A DNA stretch of 64,000 bases, taken from IMG/VR virus record IMGVR_UViG_3300037189_017154, positions 17,188 to 81,187 of that record; one strand, given 5' to 3'. Positions within the stretch are counted from its first letter, which is position 1, and each line of letters begins with the position of its first letter. The notes beneath the pieces were generated by a model. The model ran no database searches. It was not told the DNA's origin and saw nothing but the letters and a program-made list of their open reading frames with translations. The translations under genes and the position numbers were made by a program. Below are positions 47,635 to 57,248 of this stretch, piece after piece. This stretch comes from a virus.

Positions 47635-48744
47635 ATGACAGCTCTATGGGTTACACCATCAGATCTAGGATCTTACGAAAACACAGAGTTTGCTCAGGAG
47701 GCCTGCGAAATGGCATCCTATCTAATGTGGACTATGTCTGGTAGAAAGTTCACTGGAGAAGTAACTGTAACTGAACGTTACGTTTGTGCTAAGCGTGCAT
47801 ACCGTATGGGCCCTTCTTCTAAAAACTACTATGCCACACTAATTTCTGGTGAGGTATACAATATTCCGATCACTGATTTCCAAGAATATGCTGAATTGGT
47901 ATCGGACGGTCTCTCCCCTGAGTCACGTATTAAGTTACGTGGTAGACCGATAACAAAGATCCATTCAGTTCGTATTAGGACCGGAGCTATCCTTAGTGAG
48001 GATAGTTATTACCTAGTGGATCACTCTACGTTACAGGCAGCAGCAGGTGTTCCATGGACTCCTTGTAACGTTGAAGTAACCTACACTTATGGCTCTCCTA
48101 TTCCAACAGCTGGAAAAATGGCTGCTCGTACTCTTGCCATTGAGTTTGCAAAGCTCTGGGCTGGAGATGATGACTGTATGCTTCCACAGCGTATTACATC
48201 TATTTCTCGCCAGGGTGTTTCATACACACTTCTAGACTCACAAGACTTTATTGAGGACGTTAGAACCGGTCTATATATAGTAGATCTATTTCTGAAGTCA
48301 ATCAACCCAGACAAGGCTAGAGCTAGAGCTAAGGTGTTCTCTCCTGATGCTCCTAGAGGACGTCGCTATACTCGTAAGGAATTACCACTTGCAGTTAATG
48401 CTGCTACTGACATTACCTTAAACAGGGATACTACTGCAACTTGGACATCTGCTGGCAAAGCCGGTGTTGATGTAAGTCTATTTTTTGATGAACCTGGATG
48501 GACCCCTAGCGTGACTCTAAGAAGTTATTCTGGATCTAAAACAGTAGAAATTACTGCAGCTGACATCACCCTTAACAGCGGTGCTGAGACTGTAACTTTT
48601 CCGGTCACATACAAGAATGCCTGGGGTGCTCTTGGAATGGTAGATCCTGGAACATGGACTCTATACGCAACTAAGACTGTTGCTGGTGTTACGACCGTAT
48701 CAGAGATTGAGACTGGAAACCTCCAGATCAAGTTATATAACTAG
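47635..48744 (+). CDS. Head-tail adaptor-like protein with C-terminal Ig-like domain
   Basis: 369 residues, AAGGAGA ribosome site. Residues 1-190 follow the adaptor pattern: helical start (FAQEACEMASYLMWTMSGRK), a central beta part (RIKLRGRPITKIHSVRIRTG) and a helical end (MAARTLAIEFAKLWAGDDDC). Residues 250-369 form a beta-sandwich-like tail (ATWTSAGKAGVDVSLFFDEP). Likely sits under the portal. Confidence 0.7.
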   Translation: MTALWVTPSDLGSYENTEFAQEACEMASYLMWTMSGRKFTGEVTVTERYVCAKRAYRMGPSSKNYYATLISGEVYNIPITDFQEYAELVSDGLSPESRIKLRGRPITKIHSVRIRTGAILSEDSYYLVDHSTLQAAAGVPWTPCNVEVTYTYGSPIPTAGKMAARTLAIEFAKLWAGDDDCMLPQRITSISRQGVSYTLLDSQDFIEDVRTGLYIVDLFLKSINPDKARARAKVFSPDAPRGRRYTRKELPLAVNAATDITLNRDTTATWTSAGKAGVDVSLFFDEPGWTPSVTLRSYSGSKTVEITAADITLNSGAETVTFPVTYKNAWGALGMVDPGTWTLYATKTVAGVTTVSEIETGNLQIKLYN

Positions 48745-48757
48745 AAAAGAGTAGAGA

Positions 48758-48967
48758 ATGTCAGTTCAGACAAACTTCCGTGCCGTCGACATGCTCGGTG
48801 GCGTAAAGGCTGCAGAGGTTGTAGTTGATGCCCCTAAGAAGGTAGCACCTAAGCCAATTGCTAAGAAGGTTGAAGAACCAGAGGTTGTAGTTGAGCCTGA
48901 GGTTGTAGTAGAGCCTGTAGTAGAAGAGCCAGCCGTAGTAGTAGAAGACGACAAAGTAGAAGAGTAA
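48758..48967 (+). CDS. Val/Glu/Pro-repeat small protein
   Basis: 69 residues. After a short N-terminus it is a repeat of VVVEPEVVVEPVVEEP, highly acidic and probably disordered. Lies between head-tail genes and is probably a minor structural or assembly factor. The start has a weak AGAG ribosome site. Confidence 0.65.
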   Translation: MSVQTNFRAVDMLGGVKAAEVVVDAPKKVAPKPIAKKVEEPEVVVEPEVVVEPVVEEPAVVVEDDKVEE

Positions 48968-48971
48968 ATAA

Positions 48972-49478
48972 ATGGCATTAGCGGTAGATATATCTAACGT
49001 GTCTGAAGACGCACTTGCGTTGAAAGATATGATGGATGGTGTTGTTGAGCGAGTGGGTACTATATACCAGTCGTATAACGTACCCCTACCCGCTCGTCGT
49101 TATTGGACTTTTGGTACTCCAATCGTTGACTGTGAACAAATGGTGGTGGCCGTGCAGCAGCTATATCTTGGCCCTCCGGGAGATCAAGCTAGCAGACCAC
49201 AGCGTTGTAACGTACCTAGAACGGTAGTTATGAACATCATGGTCGCACGTGCCGTCCCCATTGTTGGACAGAATGGACGTCCACCTACAGCAGAGCAGAT
49301 CGAGAAATCTGGTCACATTTCGGCTGTAGATTCCTGGGTGCTCATGCAAAGTATCAATTTGTTAGATCAGTGGGATGAGACTGGTTTTGGTGCAGGCGTT
49401 ATTGCCACATTGGAGGCCCCGTCAGCTGAGGGTGGTTACCAGGTAATCAACCTGCAGGTGACAATGGCGGTTCCATAA
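48972..49478 (+). CDS. Head-tail connector or tail terminator protein
   Basis: 168 residues, five bases after the previous stop. Alpha/beta pattern with CEQMVVAVQQLYLGPPGDQA, VVMNIMVARAVPI, and a C-terminal GGYQVINLQVTMAVP strand, as seen in small connector and tail-terminator proteins. Assignment rests on size and order more than on a motif. Confidence 0.6.
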   Translation: MALAVDISNVSEDALALKDMMDGVVERVGTIYQSYNVPLPARRYWTFGTPIVDCEQMVVAVQQLYLGPPGDQASRPQRCNVPRTVVMNIMVARAVPIVGQNGRPPTAEQIEKSGHISAVDSWVLMQSINLLDQWDETGFGAGVIATLEAPSAEGGYQVINLQVTMAVP

Positions 49479-49479
49479 A

Positions 49480-50028
49480 ATGCCAGCATATGTAATTAAT
49501 GACAGCTGGCTAACGTACGCCATCGGACAGGGTAGACGCCTAGCTAAAAGAAGCGTACGCCGAGGCCGTGGATTTGGTGGAAATCCTTCTGGTATAGGTG
49601 CGTCATCACGCCCTTCTCTTACTTATAAATTTTCTGGTGTAGTTTTTTACGAACCTGTTTTAGAAAGATATTTACACTCTCCTACCGGAGCCGTGGGACG
49701 CTGGATGACTGTCCAAGGAAATAAAGTAGTTGTCGGTGCTAAGGCTCAGGTTGGTGTACGAACCGGACGTCTAAGAGAATCTATTAGAATCCAGGACCAT
49801 AGAGCCGACGCACGAGGCCAAGTAATGAAAATTGGATCTACTGTCAATTATGCCTACGTGCATCACGAGGGTATGAAACCAGTCGTAATCACCCCTAAGG
49901 GTAATCACAAGACCCTCAGATTTAGAACCGGTGCTCGTATTATTTACAGTAGAAGAGTGGTTCACCCTGGATTTAAGCCAAATAGGTATTTGAAAGATAG
50001 CCTAAAATTAATAGATGGAGTTAAGTAA
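49480..50028 (+). CDS. HK97 gp10-like head-tail protein
   Basis: 182 residues starting 2 bases after the previous stop. The gp10/tail-completion signature appears as VGVRTGRLRESIRIQDHRAD, STVNYAYVHHEGMKP and HPGFKPNRYLKDSLK. Basic N-terminus with GRGFGG. Joins head and tail or caps the tail tube. Confidence 0.75.
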   Translation: MPAYVINDSWLTYAIGQGRRLAKRSVRRGRGFGGNPSGIGASSRPSLTYKFSGVVFYEPVLERYLHSPTGAVGRWMTVQGNKVVVGAKAQVGVRTGRLRESIRIQDHRADARGQVMKIGSTVNYAYVHHEGMKPVVITPKGNHKTLRFRTGARIIYSRRVVHPGFKPNRYLKDSLKLIDGVK

Positions 50029-50073
50029 ATAACTTCATGTCCACATTCAATACTAAATTAAGGATACGTAAAT

Positions 50074-50400
50074 ATGGCTAGATTCAAAGACTTTGGTGGA
50101 TCAGTTGACACAACTGCTGAACCAGTAAAATTCAAGCTTTTTAACGAAGAGTTCGTATGCGTGAAGCAGCTTCAAGGCAAGGTTCTACTAGAACTTGTTG
50201 CTGATTCAGGTTCGGACGATGCTGCAAAAACTGCATCAGTAATGACTAAGTTCTTCAAGACCGTTCTTCTCGATGAGAGCTACGAGCGATTCGACGCACT
50301 TCTAAACGACAAAGAAAAGATTGTTCCAGTAGAAACTCTTGCTGAGATCACATCATGGCTTGTCGAGGAGTACTCAGACCGCCCCAACGATCGGCCATAG
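50074..50400 (+). CDS. Tail assembly chaperone, short form
   Basis: 108 residues, AAGGATACG ribosome site. Sequence fits the G-like chaperone (KFKLFNEEFVCVKQLQGKVL, ETLAEITSWLVEEY). It ends with TAG at 50398-50400 inside the overlap with the next frame. Acts with the longer fusion form to hold the tape measure during tail assembly. Confidence 0.82.
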   Translation: MARFKDFGGSVDTTAEPVKFKLFNEEFVCVKQLQGKVLLELVADSGSDDAAKTASVMTKFFKTVLLDESYERFDALLNDKEKIVPVETLAEITSWLVEEYSDRPNDRP

Positions 50401-50834
50401 GGTTAATCGAGTGGGGGCTCGACTTATGGCCGTACGTAAACGGTAAATGCATTTTAAATGGAATACGACTAGAAAGTTTGGAGGCATCTGACATGCTAGA
50501 TGTACTTCACTATCTTCTAGAAGATGCTTTTGATGTGAGCTCTGCGGAACAGGCTCAGGCTAGAGATCAGATTCGAACTACTTTATACAAAGACTTTTAT
50601 GGCAAAACATACAAGTATGCTGCTAAAAAGAAAAACGATGGCTTTAGTACAGCTAGCGGATTTGACGATCAAGAGTTTGCTGAAGAGAATAAGTTGTCTG
50701 CTGAAGAAGATTCAGACATTAAACCATTTAATCCTAGGTATAAAGAACCTACCAAACCATTTACCCCTGCCACCGAAGTTGGACCTGACATGTTAGATCC
50801 TTTTGGTGGAGTACTAGATAGTCCATTGGGATAG
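50385..50834 (+). CDS. Tail assembly chaperone extension reached by -1 frameshift
   Basis: The frame overlapping the end of the previous gene continues to 50834 without its own ribosome site. A -1 shift at CGC CCC AAC (50380-50388) would join it, giving about 253 residues: join 50074-50385 and 50385-50834. Directly downstream is a hairpin CGGCCATA (50392-50399)/TATGGCCG (50425-50432) with inner TCGAG/CTCGA. The C-terminal part has KDFYGKTYKYAAKK and PFNPRY. Order and overlap match the lambda G/GT arrangement; the A-site codon does not fit the classic heptamer. Confidence 0.75.
   Translation, partial: QRSAIGLIEWGLDLWPYVNGKCILNGIRLESLEASDMLDVLHYLLEDAFDVSSAEQAQARDQIRTTLYKDFYGKTYKYAAKKKNDGFSTASGFDDQEFAEENKLSAEEDSDIKPFNPRYKEPTKPFTPATEVGPDMLDPFGGVLDSPLG
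50392..50432 (+). promoter_or_regulatory. Frameshift-stimulating hairpin
   Basis: 8-bp outer stem CGGCCATA/TATGGCCG and 5-bp inner stem TCGAG/CTCGA, three bases after the slippery site. The stop codon of the short form lies across the end of the 5' arm (50398-50400). Confidence 0.65.
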
Positions 50835-50843
50835 AGGTGACGC

Positions 50844-53800
50844 ATGGCAATTGTAGGTGAAGCTCATATTATTGTTCGCGCTTTAACAAATAGAGTTAAA
50901 GGCGACATTCGTAATGGGTTCAGCGGATCTGAAAAACTTGGATCTCAGGCTGGTAAACAGATTAGTGGTGCTTTTTCTAAAGCATTCAACGCGGCTGGAA
51001 AAGATGGTATATCTTTCTTTGGTCGCGTCTCTAAGGGCCTACAAGCCTTGCGTCCTGGTGCTGCTCAAGCATACGATGCATTTGCCTCTTTGCAACGTAA
51101 ATTCTACACAATGGGAACCGCAGCTGGCGGTCTTATTGGTGGAATATCATCACTAGGTAGTGCTGCACTAGCACTTGGTGGTGCACTGGCAGCTGCTGCT
51201 CCAGCTGCAATAGCCCTTGGTGGAGCCATGGTGTCTCTCAAGCTTGCTGGCTTTGTAGGCAAACTTGCTATGAAGGGAGTTGCGGAAGCAGCTTCTGCCT
51301 TATCTGAGCAACAGAAGGGTCTAGGCAAGACTGCTAGAGAACTTAGAGAAGATATGCAGCAGCTGGCTTTTGAAGCCGAAGAAGCTGCACTGGGGGAAAT
51401 GAGAGCAGGACTGTCCCTAGAGCAGGCTAGAGAAAACCTAGCTATGGTACAGGATCTACCTCCTAACTCTAGAGCTAGACGAGAAGCTGAACTGGCATAT
51501 GCCGAGGCCGATCTCAATATGAGACAGGCTATAGATCGAAATAAAGATCTACAGGAGCAGCAGGAGAAAGGCTCCAGAGGCTTCGGGCGTAATCCTATGG
51601 AAGACGCTCTAAAAGGTCTAAACGTATATCAAAAAACTTTTGCTAAATTCTTAGCCGGATTATCTAAGTACATGACTAGACTTCGTCTAGTTGCAGCTAG
51701 AGGTCTATTGCCACCTCTTCAAAGTGCCATATCACTAATTGTTAAAAAGGGATTCCCTGTACTTGAAAAGGGTGTTGGTGCTATTGCAGTAGCAATGGGC
51801 AAGGCTGCTAAGGATTTTGCCAAAATAATCACCACCACTCAAAATCTTAAAGCAGTAAACTCCGTAATGCAAATGTCTGCTCATTTTATTCAGCAGATGG
51901 GAAAACCTTTAGGTAACATATTTGCAATATTAGTTTTGCTACTAAAACAAGCTGCTCCTTTGCTCAGCATGTTTACTAAATTTTTAAATAAAAAAACTAA
52001 AGGATTTTTGTCTGATCTAAGGATCAAAGAGGCAACAGGTGAGCTAAGAAGATTCTTTGTTAGAGCTGGAAAGCTTGCTGCCCAGCTTGGAGCTATCCTC
52101 GGTAATACTTTTGGAGCTTTTGGTGGAATTGTTAAGGCTTCTGTAGGTAAGAACTCTGGCGGTGGATTACTACTAGATTGGTTCCAAGAAGTAACTGCAA
52201 AGTGGAAAGCACTTAGAAACGCACCTGAAGGCATTGAAAAAATGCGTGAAAGTCTTTATGTTGGGGCTAAAAATGCTAAAAGTCTGTTGCAGCTTGTTGG
52301 TGACTTATTTAGAACTTTGTTTGGAACTCTTCAGACTCCAAATCTTCAACTATTCTTTGATGCGGTTAGAGCGGGAATACCTTCACTTAAAGACATGTTT
52401 GAAGAAGTTGGATCTGCTTTGCCAATTATGGGTGAGCTTATAACCAACATCCTAAGGTTTTTTGGAGCATTTGCACAGTCTGGTGCTGTAGTTGAGTTCT
52501 TTAAGATCTTAAATGGTGCAGCCAAAATGCTTGCAAACTTTATGGAAAAACCTATGGTAAAGGCGTTCTTTAAAGCTACTGCTAAAATTCACGCCTTTGC
52601 TCTTGCTTTTGGTATGCTAGCCATATATGGTGGCAAAGCCCTAGATATTGTTGTCGGTGGTGCAGCAAAATTTATGGGCTTTCTGGATAAGATGGCTCAG
52701 CACCCTATTCTGACCTTTCTTGGCTTATTAGCCGGTGCATTTATATATTTATATAAAACTAATGCGGATTTTAAAGCTTCTATGGATGAGTCCTGGAAAG
52801 CAATTCAGGATTTAATAAAGCCGGTTGTTGACGTAATAAATCTAGCTCTCAAAGAGTTTGGTCAATTAATTTCTTCCGAAGTTAGTGCTGGGGTTAACAA
52901 ACTTATAGTTCCTTTGACTAAGTTGGCAGAGGTTCTTATGGCTTTAATTCCCCCGTTAATGGAAGCAATTGTTCCAACTCTAAAAATATTTGTAGATATT
53001 CTTGTACTGGTAATCAAATATGGATCTGATCTAGTTGCACAGTTTGTATCTTCATTAGTTCCTGCCATACAAATTCTCTCGGAACTAGTAGGAACTTTGC
53101 TTAAAGCATTTGCTCCTTTAGTAGAGCTTTTGATTAAAGATCTAATCCCAGTAATTGCCTTATTTATATCTCATATCATAAACTTGGCACTAACCCTATT
53201 AAAAGATTTTACTCCAGTAATTAAATCAATTATTGAAGCCATAACTCCACTTGTAAAAATATTTACGGAAATGGCTGGGACTGTACTTAGAGAGTTAATG
53301 GATGCTTTCTATCAGCTTACCGCTGCATTTGTAGGTAAGGGTAACGGACTTAATGGAATAATTGGTGGACTAGTAGATCTGTTCGGTTCACTAGGTAAAA
53401 TCATTGCCGACACTGTAGTTCCAATATTTAATAATCTAGTCCAGCATATTTTCCCTCTGTTTAATCAAATGGTTGCTGAGCTTGCACCTGTAGTTATAAA
53501 ACTTATTACTGACGTTCTTCCAATAATTGTAAAAATTGCAGAAGCTTTTGGAGAAGTATTTCTTCAAATTGCTAACGTTGCTATTCCTGTAATTTCTGGT
53601 CTTGTTAGCGCATTCCTGCCTATTATTAAAGTTCTAGCTGAGCAGCTAATTCCTATATTTGATTCCCTGCTCACTGCGGTTCTCCCTCTATTTAAGAGCA
53701 TTATTCCGGCAATTACTCCTTTAATTAGTGAATTAGCTTTGTTTATTCAAAAACTATTTGAAGCAGTTGTTCCATTTATAGAGAAACTTATGCCAAGCAT

Positions 53801-55559
53801 AATGTCTCTTATTGGGATGCTTCAACCTATATTTATTAAATTAATGGAAGTTATAACTCCAATAGCAGATCTCTTTATCCGACTATTAGATCCAATTCTA
53901 TCTTTAGTCATGCTAATGCAGGATCTATTTTTAGAAGTTATTCAACTTGTAATAGACATAGTAATTTCTTTGGTAGAAACCCTACTGCCTCTTTTTGACA
54001 TCTTTGTAAAGCTTATAGACCCGATCGAATCTCTGATCAAGAGTTTGCTTCCTCCACTAAAAACTATTATTTCCACAGTGGTGGATGTATTTATTACATT
54101 ATTTAAATCAATTATGCCTGTAATTGACGCTCTTCTAGACATACTTATTCCAGTTATTGATACTTTAATAAGAACCGTAATTCCACCTTTGACTCAAATT
54201 ATTATGGTTCTTGTTGACTCTTTCCTTGATCTATTTAATGCAGTTATGCCAGCAATTTCTGGTGTACTAAAGGCTCTGCTTCCAGCGGTTGCTGATGTTG
54301 TTAAGGCTGTATCTCCACTAGTTCAGGTGCTTGTTAATCAGCTTGGCCCAATAATTTCAGACGTAATAATTCCTGTAATTAAGTCATTGATTGATCCTTT
54401 AATCTCTATAGTTACAGTTTTTACAGATATTGTTAAAGCTCTTGCTCCATTTATTGCTCAGGTGGTTCAGCAATTAATGCCTGTAATTACAGAATTAGTT
54501 AAAATTCTTGTGCCTCTTATAGATAGTTTAATAAAAATGTTACTGCCTGTTATTAAAGATATTTTGACAGCAATACTACCTTTGATCTCAGTTCTAATTG
54601 CTGATCTAGTTCCGGTATTTGGCGATATTATTACGGCATTGATGCCTTTTATTACAACTTTGCTTAACCAACTTATTCCTGTAGTTATGCAATTACTTCA
54701 TGCTTTAGAACCAATTATAGATTTATTGTTGGATATACTCAAGCCACTTCTTCCTATAATTAGTGATCTATTTAAACAATTATTGCCCCCTATTCTTGAA
54801 ATTGTTAAAGCATTTTCTAAATCTCTTGGACCTATACTAGAGCTTCTTCTTACACTTATAGAACCAGTGATTGACGTCATAACTACTTTGGCTAGCATTC
54901 TCTCTGGTACGTTGAGCATAGGGATTGCAGGTATGGTAAATGGGTTAAAACTTATAATGCCTGCAGTCATCGGCGTTACAGATGTGATTGCCAAGCTTGC
55001 AACAGGAATTGTAACTGGTCTTGCTAATGCGTTTACTTTCCTTATTAATATGGCTAAAGGTTTTGCAATTGTTTTTAAGCAAATATTTACTGGAATAAAT
55101 ATAGTCATAAAAGCAGTACTAAATGGTCTTTTAATTGCAGTTGAAGCTGTACTTAACTTTATTATTGCTTCAATTAACACCTTGTTAGATGGAATTAATA
55201 TAGTTCTTGATGGCATAAAGATTGCAACTTTTGGTGCTGTAGACATACATCTAGATCCAATTAAGCCAGTAAAACTTACTAGGCTAGCTGAGGGTGGTAC
55301 TGTAATGCCTAGCCCTGGTGGATCTATTGTTAACATTGCTGAAGCTGGTAAGCCTGAAAGAGTAGTCCCTCTGGACTCAAACGGGCTATCTGCTGGAGAT
55401 AAAGCTGTTTTAACTGCGATCAAAGACATGGCAGCTTCTGGTGCCGGAGGACCTGGCATTGAAATTAACGTCTATGCTAGTGAAGGAATGAGCGTCAAGG
55501 ATCTAGCAGCTGAGGTATCAAGACAACTTTCATTCTCAATGCGTAAGGGCACGATCTAA
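50844..55559 (+). CDS. Tape measure protein
   Basis: 1,571 residues. N-terminal 1-260 has helical and Gly/Ala-rich parts (GGLIGGISSLGSAALALGGA). Residues 480-1450 are a long series of hydrophobic helices punctuated by Pro every 10-20 residues (PLIDSLIKMLLPVIKDILTA), which sets tail length. The C-terminus has TRLAEGGTVMPSPGGS and EAGKPERVVPL, a motif common at the end of siphophage tape measures. Predicted tail length by the usual 0.15 nm per residue is about 235 nm. Confidence 0.92.
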   Translation: MAIVGEAHIIVRALTNRVKGDIRNGFSGSEKLGSQAGKQISGAFSKAFNAAGKDGISFFGRVSKGLQALRPGAAQAYDAFASLQRKFYTMGTAAGGLIGGISSLGSAALALGGALAAAAPAAIALGGAMVSLKLAGFVGKLAMKGVAEAASALSEQQKGLGKTARELREDMQQLAFEAEEAALGEMRAGLSLEQARENLAMVQDLPPNSRARREAELAYAEADLNMRQAIDRNKDLQEQQEKGSRGFGRNPMEDALKGLNVYQKTFAKFLAGLSKYMTRLRLVAARGLLPPLQSAISLIVKKGFPVLEKGVGAIAVAMGKAAKDFAKIITTTQNLKAVNSVMQMSAHFIQQMGKPLGNIFAILVLLLKQAAPLLSMFTKFLNKKTKGFLSDLRIKEATGELRRFFVRAGKLAAQLGAILGNTFGAFGGIVKASVGKNSGGGLLLDWFQEVTAKWKALRNAPEGIEKMRESLYVGAKNAKSLLQLVGDLFRTLFGTLQTPNLQLFFDAVRAGIPSLKDMFEEVGSALPIMGELITNILRFFGAFAQSGAVVEFFKILNGAAKMLANFMEKPMVKAFFKATAKIHAFALAFGMLAIYGGKALDIVVGGAAKFMGFLDKMAQHPILTFLGLLAGAFIYLYKTNADFKASMDESWKAIQDLIKPVVDVINLALKEFGQLISSEVSAGVNKLIVPLTKLAEVLMALIPPLMEAIVPTLKIFVDILVLVIKYGSDLVAQFVSSLVPAIQILSELVGTLLKAFAPLVELLIKDLIPVIALFISHIINLALTLLKDFTPVIKSIIEAITPLVKIFTEMAGTVLRELMDAFYQLTAAFVGKGNGLNGIIGGLVDLFGSLGKIIADTVVPIFNNLVQHIFPLFNQMVAELAPVVIKLITDVLPIIVKIAEAFGEVFLQIANVAIPVISGLVSAFLPIIKVLAEQLIPIFDSLLTAVLPLFKSIIPAITPLISELALFIQKLFEAVVPFIEKLMPSIMSLIGMLQPIFIKLMEVITPIADLFIRLLDPILSLVMLMQDLFLEVIQLVIDIVISLVETLLPLFDIFVKLIDPIESLIKSLLPPLKTIISTVVDVFITLFKSIMPVIDALLDILIPVIDTLIRTVIPPLTQIIMVLVDSFLDLFNAVMPAISGVLKALLPAVADVVKAVSPLVQVLVNQLGPIISDVIIPVIKSLIDPLISIVTVFTDIVKALAPFIAQVVQQLMPVITELVKILVPLIDSLIKMLLPVIKDILTAILPLISVLIADLVPVFGDIITALMPFITTLLNQLIPVVMQLLHALEPIIDLLLDILKPLLPIISDLFKQLLPPILEIVKAFSKSLGPILELLLTLIEPVIDVITTLASILSGTLSIGIAGMVNGLKLIMPAVIGVTDVIAKLATGIVTGLANAFTFLINMAKGFAIVFKQIFTGINIVIKAVLNGLLIAVEAVLNFIIASINTLLDGINIVLDGIKIATFGAVDIHLDPIKPVKLTRLAEGGTVMPSPGGSIVNIAEAGKPERVVPLDSNGLSAGDKAVLTAIKDMAASGAGGPGIEINVYASEGMSVKDLAAEVSRQLSFSMRKGTI

Positions 55560-55562
55560 AAA

Positions 55563-57203
55563 ATGATAAAGACAAACTATGTATATAACCCAACGTTTAG
55601 TTTGGGCACGGCTGGGTGGTCTACATCCAACGCTACTCTTTCTAAAGTAGCTAGCTCTATAGCATCTCCGTCATACTATGGGGATTCTTACGGCAGCTTA
55701 TCTAAGACTGGAACTAGCAACCCGTCTATCTATACAACTACTAAGTTAGCTACTACCGTGGGGTCTACATATACCTTCTCGGCATATGTAAAAATTCCTA
55801 CTGGCCAAGAGTCAGGAACTTATCAGCTATCTATTGGATGGTATACAGCGGTACCTGCTTTAGTTTCTACATCAACTTCAACTAGTACATCACTGACTAG
55901 TTCGTCTGGCTGGACAAGGATCACTGTTACTGGTACTGCTCCAGCTACTTCTACTCAGGCTCAGCTGAACATTATAAATACAAGTGGAAGTACAGTCGGT
56001 CAAATATTTTTGGTTGACGCACTTCAGTTTGAAAATAATGCTACTGCTAGCCCCTTTGTTGAGCCAATCAGTCAAGATCAAGAAAATAACAAAACTAACA
56101 ATGTTTTACGTCCGGTTCCTCCTCCACATCTAACCGGTATTGAGCTTAACGCTGATATCATGCTTAATGGACTTCTTCTTAACACAATTGACAACAACAA
56201 TGTTTTGTGGGTATGTACTGACATTAAAGGTTGGTGGGATCTTCCAGATCCTGAAATTCTAGATCTTACAAGAGGTCTGGATGACGGTTCATATGATGTG
56301 AGCGGAAGATACACAGCTAGAAATCTAACTTTAACTGGGTCAATTCTTGTACCTAGTAGAACATACACAGCTGCGGCTAGAGATAGATTGATTTCAGCTA
56401 TAAACTTAGTAGCTACTGGTGGGTGGTTGTATGTAGATGAAAGCCCTACTAAAGCAGCTTACGTACGTTTGAGCGGACGTCCAAACATCGAGGTTGTTAA
56501 CGCTAGAGGTCGTATTGACTTCTCTATTGGCCTAAAAGCAGCTAATCCAGTAAAGTTTAAATGGAACTGGAATGATGCTAATGGCTATGAGTACTCATCA
56601 GTGTCTGCAGGCGGATCTACTGCTATAACTAATGCAGGAAATTACCCCGTACCTGTTGTGTACACGCTTACTGGAGGAACCAGTGGCTTGACTGCTCCTA
56701 TAACAATTGTAAACTCTACTACCGGTAAAACACTGACTGTAACTAAAAAAATCCGTGGGTCTACCTACTCCGAGTCTATTGGGACTACCCTGGTAGCTTC
56801 TGGTGTAGTGACTATTGGATTTGGCGCAACTGTTCACTCTTTCTTAGTTGGAGATATTGTAAACGTAGCCAGTATTAGTACTGCTGGTCGTACCGGTCTG
56901 AATACTACTGGTGCTGTTATCACAGACGTAACTGATACAACTTTAAGTTTTGCAAAAACTACTGGTGATTTAGCGTCTCTTTCTACTAATGGAACTGTAA
57001 CTTTAGCTGCGGCTGACATTTTAGAAATTGATACTTATAATAAGTCTGCCGTATTTAATGGATCTTCAAGTATTGCTAGATCTTATATTGATACTTTGAC
57101 AGATTGGACAACTCTTCTACCTGGAAGCAATACCATTCAATTTACCCCGACGTCTGGATCTACATCCTTAACTGTAAAATACAGATCTGGTTGGATCGGT
57201 TAG
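55563..57203 (+). CDS. Distal tail protein with N-terminal carbohydrate-binding-like domain
   Basis: 546 residues, 3 bases after the tape measure stop. Residues 1-165 look like a jelly-roll CBM (NYVYNPTFSLGTAGWS, YTFSAYVKIPTGQES, LVDALQFENNATASPF). Residues 185-345 fit a Dit-type N-terminal domain (DLTRGLDDGSYDVSGRYTAR, LSGRPNIEV). A further beta module (FLVGDIVNVAS...TLSFAKT) is at about 415-475. Forms the hub between tail tube and baseplate and may bind wall sugars. Confidence 0.78.
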   Translation: MIKTNYVYNPTFSLGTAGWSTSNATLSKVASSIASPSYYGDSYGSLSKTGTSNPSIYTTTKLATTVGSTYTFSAYVKIPTGQESGTYQLSIGWYTAVPALVSTSTSTSTSLTSSSGWTRITVTGTAPATSTQAQLNIINTSGSTVGQIFLVDALQFENNATASPFVEPISQDQENNKTNNVLRPVPPPHLTGIELNADIMLNGLLLNTIDNNNVLWVCTDIKGWWDLPDPEILDLTRGLDDGSYDVSGRYTARNLTLTGSILVPSRTYTAAARDRLISAINLVATGGWLYVDESPTKAAYVRLSGRPNIEVVNARGRIDFSIGLKAANPVKFKWNWNDANGYEYSSVSAGGSTAITNAGNYPVPVVYTLTGGTSGLTAPITIVNSTTGKTLTVTKKIRGSTYSESIGTTLVASGVVTIGFGATVHSFLVGDIVNVASISTAGRTGLNTTGAVITDVTDTTLSFAKTTGDLASLSTNGTVTLAAADILEIDTYNKSAVFNGSSSIARSYIDTLTDWTTLLPGSNTIQFTPTSGSTSLTVKYRSGWIG

Positions 57204-57248
57204 AATAGATATATAAATGACGATTAGACGCAAGGTTAAATATATCCA

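Noticed and set aside
54698-55459. 253-codon minus-strand frame inside the tape measure gene
   Set aside because: Mirror of hydrophobic helix codons; no ribosome site or promoter.
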